A DNA stretch of 64,000 nt from Verrucomicrobiia bacterium (lineage in GTDB: Bacteria > Verrucomicrobiota > Verrucomicrobiia > Verrucomicrobiales > DEV007): the NCBI GenBank assembly GCA_030427505.1, contig JAUICH010000011.1, positions 62,001 through 126,000 on the forward strand. Reading direction: 5' to 3'. Of this stretch, positions 32,753 through 41,631 are shown piece by piece (position 1 is the stretch's first letter; the number at the start of each line of letters is the position of its first letter). The translations under genes and the position numbers were made by a program. The notes under the pieces are model-generated. The model ran no database searches. It had not been told where the DNA came from and saw nothing but the letters and a program-made list of their open reading frames with translations.

Positions 32753-35353
32753 ATGTCCAGTCTCATGAGAAGATGCCCCCTAGTTTTGACGATCGCCCTG
32801 GCGCTGGTGGCGCCTCAATTACCGGCTCAAGAGGAGGAGGTCGAAATTCCCAAAGTGAACCTCCCCGGCTTTAAGATGGAGCTGTTCGCCGGCAGCGATC
32901 TGATCAAACAACCCATCGGTATCACCACGGATAAGGAAGGCCGCGTCCTGGCCATTCAAAGCAACACGCATTTCCGTCCGGAAAACTATGAGGGGCCGGA
33001 GAAAGACCGGATCCTCTGGCTCAAGGACACGGACGGCGACGGCAAGGCGGACGAGACCAGCGTCTTCTACGAGGGCTTCGAGTTCGGCATGGACATCGCC
33101 ACTCACCCGGAAACGGGCGCCATCTACGTGGCGGGCCGGAACGAGATCTTCCGGCTCTGGGACCGCGACGGAGACGGCGTGGCGGACCCCGAAAGCGTGG
33201 AGCGGCCCCTCGCCTACCTGACAACGGACGGCGACCACCCGCACAATGCCCTGTCCGGCCTGGCCTTTGACTCCAATGGCGATCTCTACTTCGGCATGGG
33301 GGAAAATTACGGCGCTCCCTACGTCCTCCGGGCCGCGGACGGCACCGCCATATCCGAAGGGGGCGAGGGTGGAAACATCTTCTGGATGAGCCGGGATGGC
33401 GCCCACCTGCGCCGGGTAGCCACGGGTTTCTGGAATCCTTTCGGCGTCTGCATCACGCCGGGCGATCACCTTTTCGCCACCGACAACGACCCCAGCTCCC
33501 GTCCGCCCTGCCGGCTGCACTACATCATTGAAGGCGGCAATCATGGTTACCTCTATCGTTATGGTCGCAGCGGGCACCACCCCTTCGTGGCGTGGAATGG
33601 CGAGATCACCGGCACCCTGCCCATGCTCGCTGGCACGGGCGAGGCGCCCTGCGATGTCTTCCCCATGGATGTGGACGCCTGGACCTACCCGGTGAAGTCC
33701 TCCGCCGCGGACCTGCTGGTGGCCTCCTGGAGCGACCACCGCGTGGGCCGCTATCGCTTGAGCTGGGAAAACGGGTTGCCAAAGGCGGAGTTCGAAAATC
33801 TCGTACAGGGCGGCGTGGACTTCCGGCCCGTTGCATTCGCCTGGAAGGAAGGTTCGCTCTATATCTCTGACTGGGTCAAACGCGACTACCAACTCCACAA
33901 TCACGGCCGGGTGTGGAAGCTAAGCCGCACGGAACCCGCCCAAGCGCCGGAGTCTCCCACCGGCCCCGTTATCGAACCGAAGCTCAGCTTCACCCTCACC
34001 GGCAGCTTTGAGGAACAGAAGACCGCCATCCTGGAGGCCCTGCTGGAGGAAGAACCCTATCAATACACCCTCGCGCTCAATGCCCTGGCGGGGCAGCGAG
34101 ACTTGCTCGACTCCCTGGCCTCCGGCATTCGGGATCTTCCCTCCGCCCGCCAGCGCATTGGAGTCCTGCTGGCCTACCGGAAAGCCGCTCCGACCGATCC
34201 CCGGGGTCTGGTGCCGGAGCTTCTCCAAGACCCCAGCGCCGAGGCCCGGCTCCTGGCCATGAAGTGGATCGCCGACCTGAAGCTGGAACGCTACCGCCCG
34301 CTGGTGGAGGCGGAGATTTCCCAGCCAGATTCTCCGGAAAGTTTTCATGCCGCCATCACCACGCTGGCCCGGCTGGATGGCTTGCGAACCTTCGACGAAG
34401 ACATGCAGAAACTTATCGCGCAGCGTCTTTTCGACAAGAATTCCACCCTGGAAGTCAGGGCGGCGGCCTTCATGATCCTGGAAAACCGGGCCAAGAAACT
34501 GAAAACCGAAGATCTGCTCGAACTGCTGGCCGTGCCCGGTGAAAAACTGCGGCTGGACGTCATCCAAACCCTGGCACAGAAGAATGACAAGCCCGCCGCC
34601 GCGGCCCTGCTGAAAATAGCGCAAGACACAGCGGAGTCAGAGGTCTTCCGGGGCATGGCCATTGTCTCCCTCTCTCCTCAAGCGGACACCTATCAGAAAG
34701 AATTGCTGGCCCTGACCAACGATCCCGTGCCCGCCATTCAACTGGAAGCCACCCGGGCTCTGACGGGCACTTCGCTGAGTGAAGAAACCATTTCAGAACT
34801 GGAGAAAAACCATGTGGAACCGGAAATGAAACCGCTGCTCCAGCGCATTTCCGGAAAAGTCTTTACCGGGACAAACCGCCCCACCAGCCTGGACGCGGAA
34901 GAATGGCTTACTTACCTGGACAGCCTTCCGGGCAAGGCCGGCCCCGCCGCCGGCCGGCGCGTTTTCTTCAACCCCAAAGTCACCATTTGCGCCACCTGCC
35001 ACCGGGTAGAGGGTCACGGCCTCACGGGCGGTCCGGACCTGACGTCCATCGGCGAACGCGGCCGGGTCCACATCTTGGAATCCATCCTGGAACCGAGTAA
35101 GGAAGTCGCGCCTCAGTTCGAAGCCTGGAACCTCCAGATGAGCGACGGGTCACAGATCACCGGCTTCCTGGTCATGGAAAAAGGCAAGAACCACATCTAC
35201 GCGGATGTCACCGGCCGGGAGATCGAAATCAACAGCCGGGACATCGTGGAACGCAAAAGCGTGCCGGTTTCCCTGATGCCTCCGGGCCTGGTGACCCTGA
35301 TGACGGACTACGAACTGCGCGACCTGGTCGCGTATCTGGCCAGTCTGAAGTAA
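32753..35353 (+). CDS. PVC-type membrane-bound dehydrogenase with HEAT repeats and C-terminal cytochrome c
   Basis: 866 aa from the ATG at 32753 (32765 also possible), both opening a signal peptide ending QLPAQ. Residues about 30-400 form the propeller of the TIGR02604 family of putative membrane-bound dehydrogenases (FKMELFAGSDLIKQPIGITT, LSGLAFDSNGDLYFGMGEN, TGFWNPFGVC). Residues about 430-690 are a helical HEAT-like region (repeated LLAMKWIADL-type units). The C-terminal 130 residues are a TIGR02603-type heme domain with CATCH at 746-750 and EVAPQFEAW. This three-part architecture is a hallmark of Planctomycetota and Verrucomicrobiota. It probably oxidises a sugar or alcohol and passes electrons to its own heme. 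It converges on the next gene with 6 bases between stops. Confidence 0.93.
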   Translation: MSSLMRRCPLVLTIALALVAPQLPAQEEEVEIPKVNLPGFKMELFAGSDLIKQPIGITTDKEGRVLAIQSNTHFRPENYEGPEKDRILWLKDTDGDGKADETSVFYEGFEFGMDIATHPETGAIYVAGRNEIFRLWDRDGDGVADPESVERPLAYLTTDGDHPHNALSGLAFDSNGDLYFGMGENYGAPYVLRAADGTAISEGGEGGNIFWMSRDGAHLRRVATGFWNPFGVCITPGDHLFATDNDPSSRPPCRLHYIIEGGNHGYLYRYGRSGHHPFVAWNGEITGTLPMLAGTGEAPCDVFPMDVDAWTYPVKSSAADLLVASWSDHRVGRYRLSWENGLPKAEFENLVQGGVDFRPVAFAWKEGSLYISDWVKRDYQLHNHGRVWKLSRTEPAQAPESPTGPVIEPKLSFTLTGSFEEQKTAILEALLEEEPYQYTLALNALAGQRDLLDSLASGIRDLPSARQRIGVLLAYRKAAPTDPRGLVPELLQDPSAEARLLAMKWIADLKLERYRPLVEAEISQPDSPESFHAAITTLARLDGLRTFDEDMQKLIAQRLFDKNSTLEVRAAAFMILENRAKKLKTEDLLELLAVPGEKLRLDVIQTLAQKNDKPAAAALLKIAQDTAESEVFRGMAIVSLSPQADTYQKELLALTNDPVPAIQLEATRALTGTSLSEETISELEKNHVEPEMKPLLQRISGKVFTGTNRPTSLDAEEWLTYLDSLPGKAGPAAGRRVFFNPKVTICATCHRVEGHGLTGGPDLTSIGERGRVHILESILEPSKEVAPQFEAWNLQMSDGSQITGFLVMEKGKNHIYADVTGREIEINSRDIVERKSVPVSLMPPGLVTLMTDYELRDLVAYLASLK

Positions 35354-35359
35354 GGACTT

Positions 35360-36454
35360 TTACTCCCCCACCAAGCCCAGATCGATGATCTGGTGAAGGT
35401 ATTGCTGGAGGCGCCGCTCCCGGTCCAGGGCCATCAGCTTTTCCAAACCGGGGACCTCGGGCGCGGCCCGTTTGTCACGGAGTTCCTGATACACGGCAAA
35501 AACCTGACGCAAGCCATGGTAACTCTGGGGGCCAAACTCCCCATGGCTGAACTGCCGGCTCAGGTTCCCCGCCACAAAGGCAGACAGAAGCTCGGAATTG
35601 TAAGGATAGTTCTCCACTTCAAACCAGGGCATCAGGCGCATGTCCACGGCTATCTGAATGAGCCGGCTGGACTTTGCGTATGCCATGAGCAGCTCGGACG
35701 CTTCGCGCCCCTCCGGACCGAGCGGGGCCTTCAGGTAGGTACCCAGAGACTCCTGGATCCACGGGCGCAACTGGGTGTCCAGGATCAGGCGGGCCACGTC
35801 TCCCAGAAACTCCTCGCGAACCTCCCGCAGGCGATCCGTCGCCACCTCCTCCTCCGTGGCTTCAAAGGTGTAGCGGATTTTAAAGAAGTAGTCTTTGTAT
35901 GACGCCACTGAGATAAGGGAACGCAGCAAGATCCCGTCATTCGGACTTCCCGTCGCCGCGTTCTGGATGCGGCGATAGCTGAGTGGCATGCTGAGAAAGG
36001 TAATCTCTTCCCCTCCGGCGCTGTAGGACTCCAGCTTCGGCTGGTTGCCGACATCGACGTTTGTGTAGATACCGTAGTCCGCGATCTGCTTCACCTCGCG
36101 AACTGAGGCATCCAACTGACCGGCCAGCGCCAGATGCTGAGAGTCCTCCTCAATCTTGTTCATCCCGGCGTTGTAGATGTAGAGATCGGCGGCAACGCCA
36201 GACGGGGAGCGGTAGTGCAGACTGACGCCCGCGCCTCTATCCTGAAAATAGTAAACGCTGCCGAGCTGGAGCCCAGCCACGTCAGTCGGCAAGATCACCC
36301 CCGTCGGCATGTGCCGGAAGGAATGGTCGATGGGGTACTCCACTCCCGCGGGAGCCAGTTCCTGGGAGTAGGCGTTCGGCGCTGGCGCGACGGCTACGGC
36401 GGTCAGGGTCAGCACCCAGAGAATCGCTGCTGTCCGGTATGAGCTCATAGGCAT
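35360..36454 (-). CDS. Secreted protein of unknown function
   Basis: 364 aa from the ATG at 36452-36454 (a GTG at 36472 and an ATG at 36448 are alternatives). The signal peptide is clear (AILWVLTLTAVAVAPAPNAYSQ). The mature protein opens with a beta-rich half (GLQLGSVYYFQDRGAGVSLH, YKDYFFKIRYTFEATEEEV) and ends in a helical half with repeated LL/Glu/Arg motifs. There is no cysteine cluster, heme motif or catalytic signature I recognise. It is followed 6 bases downstream by the convergent PVC dehydrogenase stop codon. Beta-strand content near residue 50-200 could be a lipid- or sugar-binding module, but this is a guess. Confidence 0.75.
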   Translation of the reverse strand: MPMSSYRTAAILWVLTLTAVAVAPAPNAYSQELAPAGVEYPIDHSFRHMPTGVILPTDVAGLQLGSVYYFQDRGAGVSLHYRSPSGVAADLYIYNAGMNKIEEDSQHLALAGQLDASVREVKQIADYGIYTNVDVGNQPKLESYSAGGEEITFLSMPLSYRRIQNAATGSPNDGILLRSLISVASYKDYFFKIRYTFEATEEEVATDRLREVREEFLGDVARLILDTQLRPWIQESLGTYLKAPLGPEGREASELLMAYAKSSRLIQIAVDMRLMPWFEVENYPYNSELLSAFVAGNLSRQFSHGEFGPQSYHGLRQVFAVYQELRDKRAAPEVPGLEKLMALDRERRLQQYLHQIIDLGLVGE

Positions 36455-36700
36455 CAAAGATATGGCTTTCACTAAAGCTAGAATCAGGCCCGTAAGATTG
36501 AAAATTTGCCCTTTTCCAGTGTTGTTTCCAAGCTCTTCTGGTCAGGAATCCGAATCCCCGCATCCTCTGCCCGCCAAGCCCTCAACCACTATTCGACAAC
36601 CTCACGCTAGATTTCTCTCACTTTTTCTTTCCACCTGCCGGACTTTTCTTTCTGGCTCCGCCCGGCCCCGGAGTGAGCGGAGCCACCCGCCCCCTCTTTC

Positions 36701-37954
36701 TCAGTACCGTTCATTAGGCTTCGACCACTGGATGCGGGAGAACCAGACGCGATTGTTGGCGCCATACTTCATCGGCACGCGGAAATCGTGCGGATCGGGC
36801 TTCGTGGTCTGCATCCACTCCGCGGCGGTGATCCAGGTCTCGTCCGGGCTGATATTCACCACGCCGAAGTTCCCCAGGCGGGCGCCTTTCTCGGGGACGA
36901 CGATGGTCTCTGTATCCCGCAGCACCACCAGCCGCTCCGGGTCCACGCGGGCCATGAAGAGCGGCGCGCGGTGGCGGAAGACGTGGTCGTTATTCGCCCC
37001 GCTCCGCGTGTAAACCAGGAAGAGCCCATCAGAATGCGTTACCCAGTGCTGCTGGGTATTATAGTTTCCCAGCGGCTCGCCATCGTCAAAGGTCCAGGCT
37101 TTCGGCTCCGGAAAGTGCAGGCCGTCTTCGCCGCTGGTGACATAACCGGCTTCGTCATTGCGCAGGGTCAGAAAGTAGCGGCCCTGGAAGCTTGTCAGGG
37201 AGGGTTCCCCCAGCCCACGCGGCGCGGGGACAGTCATCGAGTTTCCGATTTCTTTCACGCTCAATGTCTCCCCTTCGAAGCCGCAGCGCAGCACACAAAC
37301 GGAACTGTTACTGTCCTCCGGCGCCTTGTGATAGATGGGCAGCAGGATGTCGCCGTCCGGCAGGTCCACCCGCTGCACGCAGCCCGCCCCGGCGTTTTGA
37401 AAACGCGGCTCGTCCGGCATCTGAAGCGTCTTCCAGACGGACCACTCACCCGTCTCGGGATCGAAAACGGTGTAGGCCGTCTCCCGGCGGCGCACTTTCA
37501 TCACCTTGTTATCCTGATAACGCACCGTGTGGCCGATGCCGAGAAGCACCCCTGTCTTCGCGTGCCAAGCAGGGGTCACATCGCACATGGCCACAACGGT
37601 GCCGCCGGGCTCCTCTCGCCGCCCCAGGGTCTCGGCGTGTTCGCGGGGCGCCGTCCAGGTCTGGCCACCGTCGGTGGTCTGGATGTCGTTCAGGGCATAA
37701 AAGACATCGCTGCCGGTCAGGAGCAGCTTCTGCATCGTGAGCACCACACGGGGGAAATCCCCGCCAGTGACGGAGGCCGGGATGGCGCCAGCTCGAGCAT
37801 GGACCCAGCACATCTTGGCCTCCACATCAAAGCCTTCCTGGGCGACTTCGGGGGTGACTTTGTAGGTTAGCGGTTCTTCGGCGTTCGAATTTGGGACAAT
37901 CGCCAATACCAATGCCGGGACGGCGCCTTTCAGGAGAAACAAGGGGGGTCTCAT
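36701..37954 (-). CDS. Sialidase-family (BNR propeller) secreted protein
   Basis: 417 aa from the ATG at 37952-37954 (MRPPLFLLKGAVPALVLAIV, a signal peptide); a longer in-frame start adds 24 residues ahead of it. One good Asp box, TTDGGQTWT, lies near residue 95, and a degenerate one (TSGEDGLHFPEP) later. Blade-like repeats such as GEPLGNYNTQQHWV and GRYFLTLRNDEAGY support a six-bladed exo-alpha-sialidase-type propeller. I cannot locate the full Arg triad and Tyr/Glu pair of true sialidases, so the activity is open; many PVC proteins annotated this way act on other glycans or only bind them. It is the second sialidase-like gene in the window. Confidence 0.75.
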   Translation of the reverse strand: MRPPLFLLKGAVPALVLAIVPNSNAEEPLTYKVTPEVAQEGFDVEAKMCWVHARAGAIPASVTGGDFPRVVLTMQKLLLTGSDVFYALNDIQTTDGGQTWTAPREHAETLGRREEPGGTVVAMCDVTPAWHAKTGVLLGIGHTVRYQDNKVMKVRRRETAYTVFDPETGEWSVWKTLQMPDEPRFQNAGAGCVQRVDLPDGDILLPIYHKAPEDSNSSVCVLRCGFEGETLSVKEIGNSMTVPAPRGLGEPSLTSFQGRYFLTLRNDEAGYVTSGEDGLHFPEPKAWTFDDGEPLGNYNTQQHWVTHSDGLFLVYTRSGANNDHVFRHRAPLFMARVDPERLVVLRDTETIVVPEKGARLGNFGVVNISPDETWITAAEWMQTTKPDPHDFRVPMKYGANNRVWFSRIQWSKPNERY

Positions 37955-38097
37955 GGAGAAATAGACTAGCCGGACAAACGCGAGAGAAAAGGGAGTTCTC
38001 TGGTCCACCGGAAATTCCGCAATCACGCCAAAGACCGGTTTTCTCTTTCTCGCAGGCGGATGCCTGCCTAAAATGACTGTTCGAACTTTCTTCGCGT

Positions 38098-39015
38098 ATG
38101 AAATCCCCGAGTCTCTCTCTCCTGATTCCAGCTCTTTTAGTCTTCGCAGCGTTTTCGGTCGCGCAGGCCGAAACCGAAAAGGCCAACTTCCCCGGCGCCA
38201 CCGCTGAGGTCTATAAAACGGCGTCCGGCGACGACCTCTACATTTACTTTTTCATGCCGGAGGGTCACGACCCGGCGAAAGACAAGCGGCCCGCGATTGT
38301 CTTCTTCTTTGGCGGCGGGTGGAATGGCGGGGCCGTCACGCAGTTCGAACAACATTCGCGTTACCTGGCCTCCCGCGGCATGGTGGCTGCGGTGGCGGAC
38401 TACCGGGTAAAATCGCGGCAGGACACAACTCCCCGCGAATGCGTGGCGGACGGAAAGTCGGCAATCCGCTACGTGCGGAAGAACGCGGCCCGGCTGGGGA
38501 TCGACCCGGACCGCATCGCGGCGGGCGGCGGTTCGGCGGGCGGGCACGTGGCCGCCACCACGGGCATCGTCGATGGCCTGGACGATGAGGCGGACGATCT
38601 GTCCGTGTCTTCCAAGGCAAACGCGCTGGTCCTGTTCAATCCTGTCTACGACAATGGCCCGAAAGGCTACGGACACGACCGGGCGAAGGAGTGGTTCCCC
38701 TTGATCTCTCCGGCGCACAATATCGACAAGACCGACCCGCCCACGATCGTGTTTCTCGGCACGGAAGATACGCTCATCCCCGTCGCCACGGCGGAGAAGT
38801 TCCGCGACGACCTGAAAGCGGCGGGCGTCAAAACCGAACTGAACCTCTACGAAGGACAGCCGCACGGGTTCTTCAATGAAACCAAAGGCGGCCCGGAGAT
38901 TTTCAAAGACACCGTCTTGAAGATGGATGCTTTCCTGACGGAACTCGGCTACCTGGAAGGCCAGCCGGACGAGGCGAAGATCGAGTCGTTGCTCAAGACC
39001 AAGAAGGAGGGTTAG
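38098..39015 (+). CDS. Secreted alpha/beta-hydrolase, BD-FAE/HSL-type esterase
   Basis: 305 aa with a signal peptide (SLSLLIPALLVFAAFSVAQA). The esterase fold shows an oxyanion-loop FFGGGW near residue 72, the nucleophile elbow GGGSAGGH with catalytic Ser near residue 145, an Asp in GTEDTLIP near residue 220 and a His in QPHGFFNE near residue 260, so the triad is complete. Sequence style is that of the hormone-sensitive-lipase/BD-FAE group, which includes acetyl-xylan, feruloyl and other carbohydrate esterases found next to glycan-degrading genes. It begins 143 bases from the divergent sialidase-like gene, compatible with a shared regulatory region. Substrate not determinable. Confidence 0.88.
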   Translation: MKSPSLSLLIPALLVFAAFSVAQAETEKANFPGATAEVYKTASGDDLYIYFFMPEGHDPAKDKRPAIVFFFGGGWNGGAVTQFEQHSRYLASRGMVAAVADYRVKSRQDTTPRECVADGKSAIRYVRKNAARLGIDPDRIAAGGGSAGGHVAATTGIVDGLDDEADDLSVSSKANALVLFNPVYDNGPKGYGHDRAKEWFPLISPAHNIDKTDPPTIVFLGTEDTLIPVATAEKFRDDLKAAGVKTELNLYEGQPHGFFNETKGGPEIFKDTVLKMDAFLTELGYLEGQPDEAKIESLLKTKKEG

Positions 39016-39050
39016 GTTTAACATTCTTCCTCAAGCGGTGCCTTTGGGCA

Positions 39051-39087
39051 AAGGTGGAACGCGATCTCCAAGCGCCTTCGCGAAAGG
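39051..39087 (-). repeat. REP-like repeat copy
   Basis: Read on the minus strand: CCTTTCGCGAAGGCGC then TTGGAGATCGCGTTCCACC. It matches the copy at 52444-52482 at about 32 of 37 positions. The element contains an internal palindrome TTCGCGAA. Confidence 0.75.
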
Positions 39088-39213
39088 AGGACAAGGCGAC
39101 TCGTCATCCCCGTTTGGACATTGGAATTGCGGCGAAAAAGCCTGGCTCGTTCCATTCTCGTTCCCAATTAGAGCAAATTGTCCGCCGGAATAAATCTTGA
39201 GCCCGGCTCGCGA

Positions 39214-39321
39214 GTTCCTCGCCCGGAGGTCGAGGAACACCTTCCGTGGCGGTCCGTTCCTGAGAAAAAAATTCCACCTTTTTTGGGGAATTCGGGAACG
39301 GCCGGATGATGTAGGATAAAT
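39214..39321 (+). promoter_or_regulatory. Candidate operator and ECF-type promoter
   Basis: Perfect 8-bp inverted repeat (39214-39221, 39231-39238), then GGGAAC (39294-39299), a 16-base spacer and ATAAAT (39316-39321), 27 bases before the sigma factor ATG. GGAAC is the usual -35 core of ECF promoters, so autoregulation is possible. Found by eye; no statistics. Confidence 0.3.
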
Positions 39322-39347
39322 ACCCGCGTCATTCGCCCCCGGTTTAC

Positions 39348-39914
39348 ATGGCCGAATCCCCCGAAAATTCCGAAACACCCCCGCGTTCCGCCGCCCGCGA
39401 ACAGCAGTTCGTCGAGCTGCTGACGCGGCACGACCAGGACCTGCGGCGCTACGTGCGTTCCCTGCTGCCGCACCCGGCGGACGCGGCGGACGTGTTTCAG
39501 CGGACCGCCATTTCGCTGTGGCGGAAGTTTGACGGCTACGATCCGGCGCACCCCTTCTTTCCCTGGGCCTGCCGCTTTGCTTACTTCGAGGTACTGAACC
39601 ACCGGAAGCGGGCCGCGCGCGACCGCCTGCGTTTCTCGGAAGACGTGCTGGAACTTCTGGCCGAGCAACGTCTGGAGGAAGACCGCGTGCTGGCGTTGCG
39701 CCGCCAGGCGCTGGACCACTGCCTGACCAAGCTCAGCCGCGAAGACCGGGATCTCCTCCAGCGGCGCTACGCGGAGGACGCCACGGTGAAGGGACTGGCG
39801 GAAGAATTCGGCGCGTCCGCGAAGCAGCTTTACAAGGCACTGGAACGCATCCGGCGCGGCCTCAGCCTCTGCATCGATCAGACTATGGCGAAACTCCAGG
39901 AGGGAAAAGCCTGA
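39348..39914 (+). CDS. ECF RNA polymerase sigma factor, PVC type
   Basis: 188 aa sigma-70 family protein of the Rhodopirellula/Verrucomicrobium ECF group (TIGR02989-like). Region 2 is at residues about 18-85 (LRRYVRSLL, DAADVFQRTAISLWRKFDGY, PWACRFAYFEVLNHRK) and region 4 about 125-180 (LTKLSREDRDLLQRRYAEDA, VKGLAEEFGASAKQLYKALE). There is no C-terminal extension. It lies 10 bases ahead of the FecR-LamG gene, which should be its anti-sigma partner, and heads an operon with the PSD1 cytochrome and DUF1501 genes. It therefore probably controls at least this operon in response to an outer or periplasmic signal. Confidence 0.93.
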   Translation: MAESPENSETPPRSAAREQQFVELLTRHDQDLRRYVRSLLPHPADAADVFQRTAISLWRKFDGYDPAHPFFPWACRFAYFEVLNHRKRAARDRLRFSEDVLELLAEQRLEEDRVLALRRQALDHCLTKLSREDRDLLQRRYAEDATVKGLAEEFGASAKQLYKALERIRRGLSLCIDQTMAKLQEGKA

Positions 39915-39924
39915 CCGTCACCCA

Positions 39925-41631
39925 ATGAAATCTCACTCTGACCAGCCTAGTAAGCCTATCGCGATTTCGCCGGAGCGGCACCGCCAGATCCTGGCGCTGC
40001 TGGACGGCACGCTGCCGGAAGAAGATTTCGCGAATCTGGAAGGAGCCCTACGGCACGACAAGGCGCTGCGCTCCGCCTACCTCCACGCCGCCGATATGGA
40101 AGCGGAACTGGAAGACCGTCTCGGCGCGGCTGGGTCTACCGGAAATTCTGACAAGCTCGAAGACAACCGGGTCATCCGCTTCCGCAATCCGGTGCCTGCC
40201 TGGGCGGGAATCGCGGCGGCGCTGGTGCTCGGCTCGGTACTGACCTTTCTCCTGCTGGGCCCGTGGCGGGAGCCGCGGACGGTGGCCTCACGCTCTACCT
40301 ATCTGTCCGTGGCGTTGCCCGGTCAGGACGAGGTGGCGGTGGTGACAGAAATCGAGTCGGTGACCTGGGGCCAGAATGAAGGCGAAGAGACGGTGGCTCC
40401 CATCGGCATCGGCAGCCGCCTGAAGCCCGGCACTTTGCGGCTGGCCTCGGGCGCGGTGCAGCTCGACTTTCTTTCCGGCGCTACTCTGCGGCTGGAAGGC
40501 CCGGCGGAACTGCAACTCCTCTCGGCGGAACTCGCCTACCTGAGCAGTGGCCGGGCCGCCGCCCATGTGCCGGAGGAAGCGGTGGGCTTCACGGTCAAAA
40601 CGCCGGACTCGGCGGTGGTCGATCTGGGCACGGAGTTCGCCCTGAACGTCAGCGACACGGGCGACAGCCTGGTGCACGTCTACGATGGGGAGGTTCATGT
40701 GTCTTTATTAGGACAAGACGGCGCTACCTTGAGCAGTTCGCCTCTCACCACGGGGGCTTCGCTCGACGTCCATCCCAGGACGCTCTCGCTTCTGGAACGG
40801 CCCGGCGATACGGGCGTGTCCGAGTTGCCCGCGGTCCGGCCCCTGGACGCTTCCCTTCTTTCGGTGCCCGAAACCTATCGCCAGGCTGTCCTGGACGCTA
40901 AGCCCGCTTTTTACTGGCCGTTTGAAGACGCCCCGGATGGCGAATCTTATGCCGACCTCTCACCCCAAGCTCTGCCCGCCGTGGTCACCGGAGCGGTGCG
41001 CCCGGTCTCGGGGAATGCCAACCACGCGGCGGAATTTCGTGGCACGCCTGACAATCCCACCTTTCTGACTCCCGCGCGGAACGAGTTCCAAGCCAACGCG
41101 GGGAACTACACCATCGAACTCTGGGCGAAGCCCATGAAGCTGCACTGGGCCACGCTGTTCAACCTGATCGCCAATCGCCCTCTTTCCGATTCCGCACCGG
41201 ACACGCACTCCGGCGACCCGAATCACCTGACCGTGGTAGAGTTGATGCACCGCTCGCATTTCATCCACCGCCCCAACGCGGTGCGCTTCCTCCACCGCTG
41301 GCCGCCCAACAAGGGCGGCGGGGTCAACGCCTTCTCCGGCGAACAGTTCACCCCCGGACGCTGGATGCACATCGTGGCCGTGAAGGACGAGGAAGAGATT
41401 CGCCTCTACCTGAACGGACACCTGGCGAAAGTGGCGGAGAAGACCGCCGACACGGACAACCTCGCCTACCGCGTGGTACTCGGCCAGTTGGACGACCTGC
41501 GCGCTGTGCGCCAGTTCCAGGGGTACCTGGACGAGTGCGCTTTCTACGAACACGCCCTGAGCGAGGAAGAGATCGCGGCGCACTACGCGCTGCTCGCCAA
41601 GGCGAACCCGGATCAATTAGTCTCCCCATGA
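39925..41631 (+). CDS. FecR-LamG transmembrane anti-sigma factor-like protein
   Basis: 568 aa. The cytoplasmic head (residues 1-90) has the ILALLDGTLPEEDFANLE pattern of PVC anti-sigma proteins; one membrane helix spans about 91-112. Outside it is a FecR domain (about 150-265, with VVDLGTEFALNV and VHVYDGEVHVSL), then a LamG/concanavalin-like jelly roll from about residue 325 (KPAFYWPFEDAPDGESYADL) to the end (GYLDECAFYEHALSEEEI). The jelly roll probably binds a glycan or the exported partners, and the head should hold the sigma factor. The stop codon TGA overlaps the next start as ATGA (41628-41631), so translation of the cytochrome gene is probably coupled. Confidence 0.92.
   Translation: MKSHSDQPSKPIAISPERHRQILALLDGTLPEEDFANLEGALRHDKALRSAYLHAADMEAELEDRLGAAGSTGNSDKLEDNRVIRFRNPVPAWAGIAAALVLGSVLTFLLLGPWREPRTVASRSTYLSVALPGQDEVAVVTEIESVTWGQNEGEETVAPIGIGSRLKPGTLRLASGAVQLDFLSGATLRLEGPAELQLLSAELAYLSSGRAAAHVPEEAVGFTVKTPDSAVVDLGTEFALNVSDTGDSLVHVYDGEVHVSLLGQDGATLSSSPLTTGASLDVHPRTLSLLERPGDTGVSELPAVRPLDASLLSVPETYRQAVLDAKPAFYWPFEDAPDGESYADLSPQALPAVVTGAVRPVSGNANHAAEFRGTPDNPTFLTPARNEFQANAGNYTIELWAKPMKLHWATLFNLIANRPLSDSAPDTHSGDPNHLTVVELMHRSHFIHRPNAVRFLHRWPPNKGGGVNAFSGEQFTPGRWMHIVAVKDEEEIRLYLNGHLAKVAEKTADTDNLAYRVVLGQLDDLRAVRQFQGYLDECAFYEHALSEEEIAAHYALLAKANPDQLVSP

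Larger units (their letters stand above)
39016..39347. other. Region upstream of the ECF sigma operon
   Basis: 332 bases without a gene. Contains a REP-like repeat (39051-39087), a perfect 8-bp inverted repeat GTTCCTCG/CGAGGAAC (39214-39221 and 39231-39238) and a candidate ECF-type promoter at 39294-39321. The rest shows nothing I recognise. Confidence 0.5.
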
